Shown here piece after piece: positions 1 to 10,467 of a stretch of DNA of 64,000 bases. The translations under genes were made by a program, and so were the position numbers. Source of the DNA: Undaria pinnatifida. Its lineage: Eukaryota; Sar; Phaeophyceae; Laminariales; Alariaceae. The notes below the pieces were generated by a model that did no database searches, was not told where the DNA came from, and worked only from the letters and a program-made list of their open reading frames with translations. The stretch's first letter is position 1. Each line of letters starts with the position of its first letter. The stretch spans positions 3,622,206 through 3,686,205 of the forward strand of contig JABAKD010000021.1 in the NCBI GenBank assembly GCA_012845835.1. The letters run 5' to 3'.

Positions 1-480
1 AGCGGACACACCCCTAGCGGGCACACACTTTCCATGCCCGCTCTCCGCTGGCCACTATTGTCGCCCGCTGCGCCCGTTGTCTGTGTGCTGCCCGCTGTGT
101 GAGCGCTGTGTGCCGGCTGTGTGAGCGGTGTGTGCTGCTGTTTTTGCCCGTGTAGTCTGCTGTGTGTGTCGATCGAAGACACGCACGTGCAAACTATTGG
201 CCACTACGCCCGTTGTCTGTGTGCTGCCCCCTGTGTGAGCGCTGTCGCCCGCTGCGCTCGTTGTCTGTGTGCTGCCCGCTGTGTGAGCGCTGTGTGCCGG
301 CTGTGTGAGCGGTGTGTGCTGCTGTTTTTCGCCCGTGTGGTCTGCTGTGTGTGCTTGTTTTGTTGCTCCGTGGTGGTCTGCCTTCACCTGCAGTCTAAAA
401 TCAAAGGATCCCACACTAAAATAAAGTTTAGCCGAAGACACGCACGCAAACTATATTTTTTTCATGGGAGCCTATATTGC
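1..480. repeat. GC-skewed tandem duplication (about 184 bp)
   Basis: A block rich in GCTGTGTGAGCG-type words at about 69-168 recurs at about 253-352, and a shorter version lies at 205-245. A second shared word (GAAGACACGCACG) occurs near 172 and 433. Reading frames here are low-complexity Cys/Val/His/Thr strings with no domain, so they are not called as genes. Confidence 0.7.
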
Positions 481-524
481 GACGCCCAGGTGTAGATTAG
501 ACACTCGCTTCGCTCGAATAAAAG

Positions 525-705
525 AAAACAAAACCCACATGGCCTAGGTACACAAAACGAGAATCATGAAAACAACATAAAACCTGGTACATTGTACCTA
601 TTTCCGACGATATTTGTGTTAATAAGGAGCCCGGCCATCTAGACGAACATTTCAGACGAAATGTAAGTGCTCTCTACACCTCTATCGTAGCATACATCGC
701 ATATA
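525..705 (-). mobile_element. F1 MITE-like element, partial copy
   Basis: The segment carries the reverse-orientation F1 interior (CATGGCCTAGGTACAC near 538, then AAGGAGCCCGG) and the terminal word CCTCTATCGTAGCA near 690. The left terminus is not recognisable. No coding capacity is seen. Confidence 0.55.
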
Positions 706-776
706 GACAAATAAATGCTGTTGCAACAACAGCAGGCATATGTTTCGTTTCGGACCTTTTTTGGGTCGTTCAGAAA

Positions 777-1516
777 AAACAAACAAACAAACAAACAAAC
801 AAACAAACGAACAAACAAACAAACAAACAAACAAACAAACAAACGAACAAACAAACAAACAAACAAACAAACAAACAAACAAACAAACAAACAAACAAAC
901 AAACAAACAAACAAACAAACAAACAAACAAACAAACAAACAAACAAACAACAAACAAACAAACAAACAAACAAACAAACAAACAAACAAACAAACAAACA
1001 AACAAACAAACAACAAACAAACAAACAAACAAACAAACAAACAACAAACAAACAAACAAACAAACAAACAAACAAACAAACAAACAAACAAACAAACAAA
1101 CAAACAAACAAACAAACAAACAAACAAACAAACAAACAAACAAACAAACAAACAAACAAACAAACAAACAAACAAACAAACAAACAAACAAACAAACAAA
1201 CAAACAAACAACAAACAAACAAACAAACAAACAAACAAACAAACAAACAAACAAACAAACAAACAAACAAACAAACAAACAAACAAACAAACAAACAAAC
1301 AAACAAACAAACAAACAAACAAACAAACAAACAAACAAACAAACAAACAAGCAAACGAACAAACCAACAAACAAACAAACAAACAAACAAACAAACAAAC
1401 AAACAAACAAGCAAACAAGCAAACGAACAAACCAACCAACAAACAAACAAACAAACAAACAAAGAAACAAACAAACAAACAAACAAACAAAAAAACCAAC
1501 AAACAAACAAACAAAA
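777..1516. repeat. (AAAC)n microsatellite, about 740 bp
   Basis: This is a near-continuous AAAC tetranucleotide array with occasional AAC, AACG, AAGC and ACC variants, mostly towards the two ends. The motif contains no stop codon in any frame, so long spurious ORFs appear on both strands (Lys-Gln-Thr-Asn or Phe-Val-Cys-Leu repeats). It lies about 200 bp upstream of the splice acceptor of the first cysteine synthase exon, so it is probably intronic. Confidence 0.95.
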
Positions 1517-1732
1517 ATAAGTGCTACAGGTCCTATCTAGAGAGACTATATCGTAGCACGCGTCTTTTCCTTCGGGTTTTCATATATATCCGATTCTGGG
1601 ATCATTTCGTGTTGCTGACTTTTTTTGTCGCCTTTTTGATTTGCTCGGCTCCCTGTTCGTTTTGATTGTTTCAATTCGTTTTAACTCTTGCTCGCTTTCG
1701 GTTCGTTTCCGTTCGTTTTTCGTGGAGGGCAG

Positions 1733-1801
1733 GTTCTCCGCGTGAGCTCAGACCAATCGATGGTGATGGCAAGAAAGCTGGCGAAGAAGGAGGGTCTCTT
1801 G
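1733..1801 (+). CDS. Cysteine synthase (O-acetylserine sulfhydrylase), internal exon
   Basis: A T-rich tract ending in GGGCAG precedes an open segment reading VLRVSSDQSMVMARKLAKK and then EGLL. It matches the part of PLP-dependent cysteine synthases just before the conserved GISSG phosphate-binding loop. The enzyme makes cysteine from O-acetylserine and sulfide. After EGLL the sequence runs into a C-rich stretch without the expected GISSG and without an obvious donor, so the 3' border is uncertain. The matching downstream exon is at 8377-8457. About six residues (VGISSG) are missing between them, so there is either an unseen microexon or the gene is broken. The 5' part lies outside the window or was not recognised. 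Confidence 0.6.
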
Positions 1802-2249
1802 TTTCGCCCCCCCGGGGAAAAAAGTCGCAGTCCTGAGGGAGGCGCTTAGGGGGAGTTCAGGGAGACTGAAGGCGGGAGGGAAGGATTATGCGGGTACGAG
1901 TAGGCGTTACAAGAGGCAAGGGAGGAAGAGGGGGTGTCTCGGTCGGCATATTCTCGGATGGGGCCGCAAACGTGACTGAGGCGTTAAACGGAAGGAGATA
2001 GGAGTTAGTTGCTGTTGCTGGTGTCACGTTTACTCGCCACAACAATCTAATCCGGTATCACAGGCGTTGATAGGGCTTAGGGTAGGGCTGGGCGCAAGGT
2101 TGGTGCAAGGGCTCGCCTGTGGTTTTATTACTGCCGTATGTTTCCGTCTTAGGATACTGGTCAGGTATATCTTCGTATCTATGACGCGTGCTACGATAGA
2201 GGCGCACCGTTTTTTTTCTGAGGTTCCTCTCTTTAGGAGCTGAAGACAT

Positions 2250-2254
2250 GTTAT
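2250..2254. repeat. Target site duplication GTTAT (left)
   Basis: GTTAT immediately flanks the TG end of the left LTR and is repeated at 7951-7955 after the CA end of the right LTR. This is the 5-bp duplication expected of a Ty1/copia integrase. Confidence 0.9.
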
Positions 2255-2786
2255 TGTTGGTAAATCAGTGGCTTCTGGAGAAAGGTATTATATTAGAGAG
2301 ACCAATGTCTGGAGAGACAGGTCAGAAAGGGGAGTGGGTCATGTGGGCCAACTCTCCACAGCCCAGTAACAACCGCTCGTAGTCGAATACCTAAACCTCC
2401 TCGCATAGTGCCTACTCGTACATACCCGTGGGACTGCTCGTGGGTGATACCACGAGACGATCCCTGTAACTTACCTCCGTGACACAACGTATGTAACCGT
2501 AACTTATTGCTAGACTGTTCGTTGAGACAAGCTATACCGTGTTAGCAACACTACAGGAATGTTCCTATTCGTCAATGTGTCCAACGTACCTACATACCAA
2601 CGTACCGTACACACCACTACGGTCCGATGTATAACTCGTGCACATGTACAATCTACCGAAGTACCGTAGCACCACAAGAAGAGTATTCTGGTACAACAAC
2701 ATACAATCAACAGTTCTGCTATTCAAACCAACCAATCAGAGTTTCACCGCAGTACAGTTGATACATACATGCCGCTATCACGAACA
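2255..2786 (-). repeat. Copia 3' LTR (left copy)
   Basis: This 532-bp repeat begins TGTTGGTAAATC and ends TATCACGAACA on the + strand. It is the downstream LTR because the element reads on the minus strand. It has the same length as the right copy and nine substitutions relative to it. Confidence 0.95.
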
Positions 2787-2794
2787 CCCTCCCT
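2787..2794 (-). other. Polypurine tract
   Basis: On the minus strand AGGGAGGG directly abuts the 3' LTR, the position where plus-strand DNA synthesis of LTR elements is primed. Confidence 0.7.
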
Positions 2795-2861
2795 AGGGGC
2801 TGTTGTATCTACCAGACCAAATACATATCAAACATAAACAAAAACAAAACGACTCAGACTT

Positions 2862-4390
2862 CTACTTCTTGATACCAAGCGCAAAGTCGCGGTGAACTTC
2901 AAAAAGATCTCTCGGCAACGCCTTCGTGAGGATGTCCGCGTGTTGTTTCTCGCTGGGGACGTGGGTGACTTCGATCACACCCTCCTCGGTCAGATTTTTA
3001 AGAAAGTGGTGCCTCATATCGATGTGCTTACTCCTACTCGAGCTCAGCGGGTTCTCTGCGAGCGCAATCGCCCCCTCGTTGTCTTCAAGGACATCTATCT
3101 TACGAGGCTTCGCACTAGGCCTCAGGAACTGAAGCATTCCGTTTACAAACAGAGCCTCCTTTACACCATCTCCCATCGCAAGATACCCTGCTTCTGAAGT
3201 TGACTGTGAAACGCATTTCTGCGTCCTAGAAATCCAAACTACAAGCATCGCCGCCACGAAAACCATCGCACCCGAAACTGATCTACGGTCAGTGACCCTA
3301 CTTGCAAAGTCAGCCTCTACATACACCAACGTGCCTGCGTCTACCGAACTATCCTGCTTGAACTTCAAAGTCAGATGCGCCGTTTCCAGAAGATAATTGA
3401 GAATCTTCTGAGCTGCCTTCCAGTGGCTCCTCTTTGGTTCGTGAGAGTGCCTCGCCACCGCCCGCACAGCATTCGCGATGTCGGGCCTTGTCTGGCTGGC
3501 GATCCACATCAGGCTGCCCACCACCTCTCGGAACGGCACATCTCCTGCCCCCTCACCCTCCATCACGGACCTGTTATCATTGGCAAGGGAAGCAGGGATC
3601 GAGCTGGTGCGACATATATTGAATCTCTCGAGAACACTCCTGATATAACTTTTCTGAGAAATCTCAATCGTACCAGCCTCACGGTCGCGAATATATTCAC
3701 AACCTAGAAAGAACTTGACCTCCCCCAAGTCCTTCGTAGGAAGAGAGTCACCTAGTGCTGCCACAACCACCTTGGCAAGGCTCTTACTTCCTGCATACAG
3801 AATGTCATCCACGTGGATCGCGACCATCCCCAATACCTCGTCTTCCATCATGAAACGCAGGACACAGGGGTCAGACATTGACTGCTCAAAACCAATCCTC
3901 TTCAGTTCCGACACCAGCCTCTTGTAAAATGTCCTAGAAGCCTGCTTCAATCCGTACAAACTCTTGTTCAAACGGACAACCTTTCCTGACATCGACCCGC
4001 AGCCAGGAGGCAACTTCATGAACACCTCGTGATCCAATTCCGACTGAACAAATGCTTGCTCAATATCCCAGTGGAGTAATTCCAAATTGTACAAACACGC
4101 CAACACTATCAGCAATCGTAAAGATGCAGCATTTGCGGTAGGCGAGAATGTCTCAAGATAATCCACACCATACTTCTGCTTGAAGCCCTTCGCTACAAGC
4201 CTAGCCTTGGTCTTCACTATCTTTCCTGTTTCGTCTGCTTTCCACTTGAAAACCCATCTAGCATCAATCACATTACAGCCTATCGGGACTTTTACTGCCA
4301 ACGTGAACGTTCCTGCTCTTATCAAGCCTTCAATTTCGGCAGACCTGGCTCCTTCCCAAATCTTAGCGTACTTCGAACACTGGGCTTCCT
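2862..4390 (-). pseudogene. Copia pol, reverse transcriptase and RNase H part
   Basis: An open frame carries a copia-type RVT_2 domain: ARWVFKWK and KARLVAKGF near the start, HWDIEQAF with a catalytic Asp, LNKSLYGLKQ, and HVDD in place of the usual YVDD. It continues into RNase H with RRSVSG, a SEAGYLA motif, EDNEGAI, SKHIDMRHHF and ADILTKALP. The frame stays open upstream of its first Met at 4325 to about 4390, where the frame differs by one base from the protease-integrase segment, so the polyprotein is split by a frameshift. It has the same orientation as the polycystin-like gene and opposes the cysteine synthase gene in whose intron it lies. Confidence 0.93.
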
Positions 4391-4404
4391 GATAACTACC
4401 AGGC

Positions 4405-6570
4405 TCATTCTACATCCTGAACCAGTTCTTTCGGCAATTCCGTCTCATCACCTGCTCTCTGCTCCGACAACAATGAGTACACGACCTCTGTCGCGAAGAT
4501 GTGTCCTAGGGTGGCCATGAGGCCGGGTACACTCTGCTGGTTGACTGCACGAGTTTGCGCGCGAGTCCTACCTTCTCTCACTTCATCATTTTCACGCGCG
4601 GAAGTATTAAAGTCAGCAAGCTCGGCCACATGCCGCGGACGACGAGCGGCTGGAGGGGATGCCTCCGCCTCTACCAGTCCTCCCGACCTAATCGACTCTT
4701 CATCACCATGCCCTCCCTGCCCCATTGACTCTAACTCATCATCCCCTCCCAGATCCCCCATCTCTACCTCTCCTGATTCCTGCCGTCCCTGGCCCTCCCC
4801 GTCATTCACAGGCGAAGACACAGAAGGAGCTACACTACCAGAAGAAATGTTCACGGGGGCAGACGGTTCAGCAGGGGAAGATGGAACAGAAAAGGACGGG
4901 CCTATACTACCTGCGCCAGCACTCTCAACCTCCTCGACTCCCGCACCAGAGGGCACGGCATCACGTTTCAAAAGTGTGTGAGCGACTCCTCTTCCCACAA
5001 GCGGCCATATCTCGGTTTCAACATCGTCGTCACTATCCTCCCCTCCCTCCTCTGCTACCTCTATCGGCAAAGAAGGTTGCAGCGGAGGGAGCTGTGACGG
5101 CAGCACCTCCCACGTCACATCCCTCGTTTCTTGAATAGTACCAGCCCTCGTAAGTACTCTATGACAATCACGCGGGTGGTCTCTCGAAGGACCGACATAG
5201 AAACAACTCTCACCCTTCGGCAGTAGCTTTGACGGTCGCTGCCACCTACAGTAGGCGGGCTTCAAAAACGGATACGGTCTAGCGGGACGAGGTTCACCAT
5301 ACCACATTTCACACGGCGATTTGGATTCAGGGTTAGCAGAACACGCAGTGTGGTCCATCGCTTCGCAAGCCCAGTGCATAGCCTCAGCCCAGAGTTTATC
5401 AGTCTTAGGTAACTGTACATGCCCAAAAAGAACTTTAGCTTGAATACGAGCCGCAATCGCGGCCTCCTCTATCAATCCCAGCCCACGCTCTGCAACACCA
5501 TTATATTGCGGACTATAAGCCGGTGTGAACTCTTGTTTGATCAAAAGCTCGTTGCACACAGATGCAAACTCCCCCCCGAAAAACTCCCCACCATTGTCAG
5601 ACCTAACAATCTCAACCAATGACGGGACACCATCAGCACGCACACTCGCAAGAAAACTCCGGAAAGCACTGCCAGCGTCTGATTTATTTTTCAGGAAATA
5701 CAGCCATGCACGTCTCGTGAAATTATCCTTCACAATCATGGGGTAATGATTTCCCCCTACGGACGCAATGTCCTTCCTTTCTCCCAGGTCAACAAAAACT
5801 CTGCCCAACTTTTTATCCGATCGAGTTTTAGTTTCCCGAACGATTCCTTTCCGAATAGCCTTCGACATCGAACACCCTGAACAGGCATGCATGTCACCAA
5901 CCAACTTGGTATCTAATCGCTTTGCAGTAGTGCGAAGCAGACCCTCGTGCGAATGTGCATAAATATTGTGGAAATCGTTGATATCCATCGTAGTTTCATG
6001 CTTGGGGTTGGCGGGAGTGAGAGCAGCCAACACCGTACCAACAGAGGCTTCTCCTAGGCGATACGCAGACGCAATCAGCATGCCATCGAAGTTCTGAAAA
6101 CTTACTTGTCCATTGAATGCAGTCATAACACCATTAGGACCACCAAGACCATTCCATGACTCACCATCAAACTCTGCACTCGGAGAAAAGAGATTATACC
6201 CCAAGTTGGGAGAGTACAATACGTTCTTCAATTCCACGGAGAACTCACTGTCAGCAGTCACAAATACCAAGTCTAGCGTTCCGGAGTAAGCTACTTCACA
6301 AGACACGCCACCAATTCCATTCACACTTCTGTGGCAAGGCTTCAAGTCTCTCATGCAAGACAGGGAATCAGTCATGTGATATGAAGTGCCTGTGTCAGCA
6401 TACCAATCCTCGACATATCTAGCCTTGTTGACAGCTTTCAGGATCATATCATTGCTGACGGCGCTCATAATCAGATCATCACGGAACGTCATCAGACACT
6501 TCAGACCAGAGACATCATACCACATCCTACTCAAATCATCACACGCCTTCAAGCAGTCGAACAGAAACCA
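4405..6570 (-). pseudogene. Copia pol, protease and integrase part
   Basis: The frame (first Met at 6552, open up to the amber codon) holds a retroviral-type protease signature WYADTGTSYHMT (DTG at about residues 53-55). A GAG-pre-integrase HHCC finger follows (AHSHEG, then CSGC at 224-227). The integrase core has Asp255 (VFVDL), Asp319 (RSDNGGEF) and Glu355 (GVAERG), the D-D-E triad. An acidic, Pro/Ser-rich tail precedes the reverse transcriptase. It ends at a TGA at 4405-4407, where the next domain continues in another frame. Confidence 0.93.
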
Positions 6571-7331
6571 CTAAGCAATCTCATGCTGACGCAGTACACC
6601 AACGCTGTATCCCTTCTCTACCCAAGGGGTCAAGTCGAAATTGACGTCGGCGATTTCAATGTCGATATCACAGGTGAACGGCTCGCTCAGATTGTAGTGA
6701 CGAGTTTTGAGCAGAAAATTCTGCGACCATGAAGGATACGATACATCAATACCGATAAATTCAGGAGCCTTGGGAACTTTCTTGAAAATACCCCCACCCA
6801 AGCTCTCCCCCGAACTACTGTCAGCCGCTGGGATCAGTGTGTTCCCACTAGCGACTTTTCCCCACCACTCACTTGCTGAGGTAGTGGGCGGAACAGAGGA
6901 CTGGCTACCTAAAGCCCCACCAACAGTCCCGTCAACCGAACCAAAGTTTACTGCAGGAACAGAGGAACGATTCTCATCAGTGAAACACGCGGGTTCAAGC
7001 CTGGGTCTACAACACCCCTACTCCCAACCCTCATGTCGGACACGCCAAAGCCTAGGGTATCGCCTCCCGTACTCCCCGCGGTCCTACCGGCAGCACCCGA
7101 TTGGTGCACACCAGACTCTAGTTCGATGCCTCGCGGCGCAGCACGCGAACTAGAGGACTCCACATTCTCCCTCTGGTGTGTCTCAACAACTGTCTGGAGC
7201 ATCTGCTGCTGGTTAGAAAACATATCCAGCATTTGAGACACTCGAGACTCTAAGGAATCCATTCTCTCACCAAAGCCCTGCGGGTCACCCTGTTGGTTTG
7301 CCGCAGGGTCACCTCCCTCCTGTTCAGCCAT
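6571..7331 (-). pseudogene. Copia gag, frameshifted
   Basis: The frame starts at the Met at 7331 with an acidic/Gln-rich segment containing a coiled-coil-like MDSLESRVSQML. It runs to a stop at 6948, then coding sense continues in another frame through SEWWGKVASG and FKKVPKAPEF to the amber codon at 6571-6573. No zinc knuckle is seen, and at about 250 residues it is short for a copia Gag, so part is probably deleted. Confidence 0.75.
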
Positions 7332-7418
7332 GACGAGGCCGGTTGATCAAGCCGCCCTCACAGTCTCGTCGAACACAGTCCAGGGGGACGTACAGCAGTC
7401 GACCGACACGCTATAGCG

Positions 7419-7950
7419 TGTTGGTAAATCAGTGGCTTCTGGAGAAAGGTATTATATTAGAGAGACCAATGTCTGGAGAGACAGGTCAGAAAGGGGAGTG
7501 GGTCATGTGGGCCAACTCTCCACAGCCCAGTAACAACCGCTCGTAGTCGAATGCCTAAACTTCCTCGAATTGTGCCTACTCGTACATACCCGTGGGACTG
7601 CTCGTGGGTGATACCACGAGACGATCCCTGTAACTTACCTCCGTGACACAACGTATGTAACCGTAACTTATTGCTAGGCTGTTCGTTGAGACAAGCTATA
7701 TCGTGTTAGCAACACTACAGGAACGTTCCTATTCGTCAATGTGTCCAACGTACCGACATACCAACGTACCATACACACCACTACGGTCCGATGTATAACT
7801 CGTGCACATGTACAATCTACCGAAGTACCGTAGCACCACAAGAAGAGTATTCTGGTACAACAACATACAATCAACAGTTCTGCTATTCAAACCAACCAAT
7901 CAGAGTTTCACCGCAGTACAGTTGATACATACATGCCGCTATCACGAACA
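7419..7950 (-). repeat. Copia 5' LTR (right copy)
   Basis: A 532-bp copy of the left LTR with TG...CA ends, followed directly by the GTTAT duplication at 7951-7955. As the 5' LTR of a minus-strand element it should hold the promoter, but no TATA box could be assigned with confidence. Confidence 0.95.
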
Positions 7951-7955
7951 GTTAT
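7951..7955. repeat. Target site duplication GTTAT (right)
   Basis: Partner of 2250-2254. Confidence 0.9.
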
Positions 7956-8376
7956 AATGTCCGTCTTAACCCAAACTCTACTTTTTGGAGAAAAAAAAAA
8001 CTGTTACCGGATGAAAAGCTCTCACATGGCCTAGGTACACGACGACAACCATGAAAAACAACCAAAACTAGATTACCGGTGATTTTTGGGTTGAGGACCC
8101 CGGTCATTCAGAAACAAAAAATGCATAAAACTACTACCTCTATCTATCGTAGCACGCGTTCTATAGATGCATCATTATTTGTGTCGGTGTGTGCGTATGC
8201 GTGCGTGCGTGTGTGCGTGTACATTGATATTGGTAGCCCCGCTGCTGTAGTAGCTGAACACAAGATACCTCTAGGATTTCGTTGTCCAAACCATCACCTT
8301 CGGTGCTTGCTGTTGTTGCCGTCGCGTATTTTTCTGCTATCGGCGATATTTGTTGCTCCCGCGCCACCCTTTCAAG

Positions 8377-8457
8377 GCTGCCGTGGAACTGGCGAATCAC
8401 CCCGACGTGGAGGGCAAGACCATCACCGTGGTGATTATCCCTTCCTTCGGCGAGAGG
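8377..8457 (+). CDS. Cysteine synthase, exon near the C-terminal end
   Basis: A pyrimidine-rich tract ending CCCTTTCAAG precedes 81 bases reading AAVELANHPDVEGKT then ITVVIIPSFGER, followed by a strong donor AG|GTAAGT. This is the cysteine synthase segment after the GISSG loop (usual form: AA..LA.RPE..GK.IVV..PSFGERYLS). The next residues (YLST) were not found downstream, so the last exon is missing, decayed or unrecognised. The exon lies just outside the F1 and copia nest and converges on the polycystin-like gene ending at 10317. Confidence 0.72.
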
Positions 8458-8605
8458 TAAGTTCTTCTAACCATTGCAATCCTAGACGATGATAATGTTT
8501 CATACTGCGGCAGCCATAAAGAGGACCGTGTTGCTCGCCACCTCTACAACCCAAAGCCACCTGATATTATTGTGTAGTCATCACCCACTCGGGAGGTAGA
8601 GGTGT

Positions 8606-8920
8606 GTGTTTTGGACATCGCTGAAGTTTTCTACACAATCTTTACACAGTCGGGAGCAAGGGCCAGAAGACCGGGTAGCTCGACGCCAAGCAGGCAGTCG
8701 AGGTCCACAGTCGAGGCGTACAGTGGGGTGTCACTTCCGTCGATCGTTTTGTTACCGTCGGTCTTCGTGTTCGGTCTGCGGACCTTCGCGAGAGCAGACG
8801 ACGCTGAAGTCCATTCCGAAAAAAACTCGCGGACAGAGCAAGGCCACGGAGCGGGGGTCAATTATTCGGGCCTCGTTTTGCCGTGGTTCGGGGCCCCTCG
8901 CGCGAGACACCCCCGCCCTT
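8606..8920. other. Stretch open in several frames, no product recognised
   Basis: Frames are open on both strands (for example minus 8631-8861, which includes STVDLDCLLGVELPGLL, and two + frames). No splice context or family match decides between them. It may contain the terminal part of the cysteine synthase locus or be chance. Confidence 0.2.
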
Positions 8921-9196
8921 GACGCGTGCTACGATAGAGGTGCCTAGCAATTTTCGTCTGAAATGTTTTCTAAATGACGGGGGTTCTTAACCCAAAATCG
9001 TCGGAAAAATTCCACTTTTTTTTTCTTCTTCACGATTTTCGTCGTGTCACTAGGCCATGTGGGATTTTTTTACCCGGTAGTATCAATAGCAGTTTTGTTC
9101 TTCTCCAAGTCAGATTTTCGGCGGAGGTCTTAAGCTATTAAATTGAGAGGTAGTAGTAGAAAAAAACGTGGTGCACCCTCCATCGTAGCCCGCGCC
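8921..9196 (+). mobile_element. F1 MITE-like element, full copy
   Basis: It starts GACGCGTGCTACGATAGAGG and ends CCTCCATCGTAGCCCGCGCC, an imperfect inverted repeat. The interior holds the family words TTAACCCAAAATCGTCGG and TAGGCCATG. It is 276 bp with no coding capacity. Confidence 0.75.
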
Positions 9197-9242
9197 CCTG
9201 TTTTCTTTGCAGCAGCAGTACAAGCTTTGGGGTGGTGTGAGG

Positions 9243-9484
9243 ACTCGTTCTACGGTAGCCCCCCCAACTTTTCTTCAACAAAATCGCCGGCTTTAAAGCC
9301 AGCTCCCCGCCGTAACTCTGAAATACGGTGCCCCTTGCCACCCCGACGTCATCATTCGATCGTCCTTTGCGAACAAGAAAATAACAGGACATGGTTTTTT
9401 CATAACATCTTTCCTCGCGTCGAGTAGCCATGAGACGTTGGTTGAAGGAATCGCCAGTTTTTCGGGGAGCCTATCGTAGAATCA
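9243..9484. mobile_element. F2 MITE-like element
   Basis: The ends are inverted copies of CGTTCTACGGTAGCCCCCC (left) and GGGGAGCCTATCGTAGAAT (right). The interior carries a CCCCGACGTCAT word shared, in inverted sense, with copies at 9528 and 14247. About 240 bp. Confidence 0.65.
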
Positions 9485-9527
9485 GCCTTAGGTGTGTTGA
9501 TTTGCGATATTAATGCTAAATGGTGCG

Positions 9528-9780
9528 GACTGGTTCTACGATGATAGCCCCCCCCAGAAAAAACCAGCGATTCGTTTTACCTAACGTTTCATGGCTGCTC
9601 GACACGGGGAACAGGATGCTATAAAAAAAACAAGCTTAATATATTTTCTTGCTTGGAAAGGGTTATCAAACGACGGCGTCGGGGTGGCAAGGAGCGCCGT
9701 ATGAGATACAGCCGGTAGCTGGTTCAAAAGCCCTCGATTAGATTATAGAAAAGTAGGGGGGCCTACCCCGTACAACGACT
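9528..9780. mobile_element. F2 MITE-like element
   Basis: It begins TGGTTCTACGATGATAGCCC and ends GGGGGCCTACCCCGTACAACG. The interior word GGCTGCTCGACAC is also in the 14247 copy. Confidence 0.65.
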
Positions 9781-9799
9781 CTGCGTGCGGTGAGCTGCG

Positions 9800-9896
9800 C
9801 TAAGCCCTTTGGAAGTGACGTACGGAGTCACTCGTCTGAGTGGCTCAAATCAGGTAGCGAGAATGGGGCTAGCCCCCCACACCGTAGCCTGGTTCG
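9800..9896. mobile_element. F3 MITE-like element, one end only
   Basis: It contains the family core GTCACTCGTCTGAGTGGCTC and the terminal CACCGTAGCCTGG. The other half is absent or lost at the junction with the F2 copy. Confidence 0.5.
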
Positions 9897-10316
9897 ACAG
9901 CAAACACAGCACAGTGTTCGTAAAGTTATCATTTGCTGTCACACGAAAAAATATTATCCTGGTCCGTATCGACACCGCCGGTAACCTATGAGTTTACTGG
10001 CCTATAATATATTATTGGTGTTGCCATTGGCGCAAATAGTCACCTCTCGGCTCCGAGATTGTTACTAAACTGAAAGGTGCAAAAGCTACCGCATCTAGGT
10101 CGATGATTCAGGACCACGACAAAATTATTTTCTTTTTCAAATGTAACATTGTGTCGCACACTGCAATAATTCCAAAGTATTGTTAACAAAATTTTCGTGC
10201 AGTCCTAAAAAGGTTATGGTCTGTCTCGAGCCGCTGACATAAAGGATGGCGTGTGTGCTGGTGGATGCACGGTACCGCTGGCACTCTAATCTACGAAATG
10301 GGCAAGGGTCGCCTCC

Positions 10317-10467
10317 CTACGAGCCGAGAAGCTCGAGGATAAAGGCGGCCCCCTCTTCCACGAAGTCACCGAGCACTCCGGTCATCAGCAAAACCACCGG
10401 CTGCTGAAGGGTAGCTTCTATCACCAACGCCAGCACGCAAGTCGTCAGCCAGTCTGTGCACGTTGAC
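10317..10467 (-). CDS. Terminal exon: last membrane helix and stop
   Basis: The acceptor is CATGTACGTGATGCAG. One leading base completes a codon with the previous exon (phase 2). It encodes WLTTCVLALVIEA, TLQQPVVLLMTGVLG, an acidic FVEEGAAFILELLGS and TAG (10317-10319), 49 residues. The W...Q-P pattern recalls the polycystin-1 helix before the channel core, so this protein ends early relative to that family. Decayed copies lie at about 10528-10660 and 10737-10790. Confidence 0.68.

Larger units (their letters stand above)
2255..7950 (-). mobile_element. Ty1/copia LTR retrotransposon, complete but defective
   Basis: The element is 5,696 bp, with two 532-bp LTRs (TG...CA on the + strand), a GTTAT duplication, a polypurine tract and the domain order gag, protease, integrase, reverse transcriptase, RNase H on the minus strand, which is diagnostic of copia elements. 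Nine mismatches between the LTRs (about 98.3% identity) indicate a fairly recent insertion. Three lesions break the coding sequence: a frameshift in gag near 6950-7010, an amber codon at 6571-6573 and a frameshift near 4395-4405. No CCHC zinc knuckle is visible, so an internal gag deletion is likely. No tRNA primer site was recognised beside the right LTR. Confidence 0.95.
2183..8160 (-). mobile_element. F1 MITE-like element interrupted by the copia insertion
   Basis: The left part (2183-2254) starts with the F1 terminus GACGCGTGCTACGATAGAGG. The right part (7956-8160) carries the F1 interior and ends in ATCGTAGCACGCGTT. Without the copia element the host element is about 280 bp, matching other F1 copies such as 50708-50966. 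Its two halves are separated exactly at the copia target duplication. Confidence 0.75.

Noticed and set aside
639-1665. Several 246-316-codon ORFs on both strands
   Set aside because: They are translations of the stop-free AAAC array; all frames look equally open and the peptides are four-residue repeats.
8161-8400. 79-codon minus ORF as an exon of the receptor gene
   Set aside because: It is antisense to the cysteine synthase exon and its acceptor region, and lies downstream of the receptor stop.
9138-9431. 97- and 94-codon ORFs on both strands
   Set aside because: They cover an F1/F2 element junction; no coding signature beyond openness.
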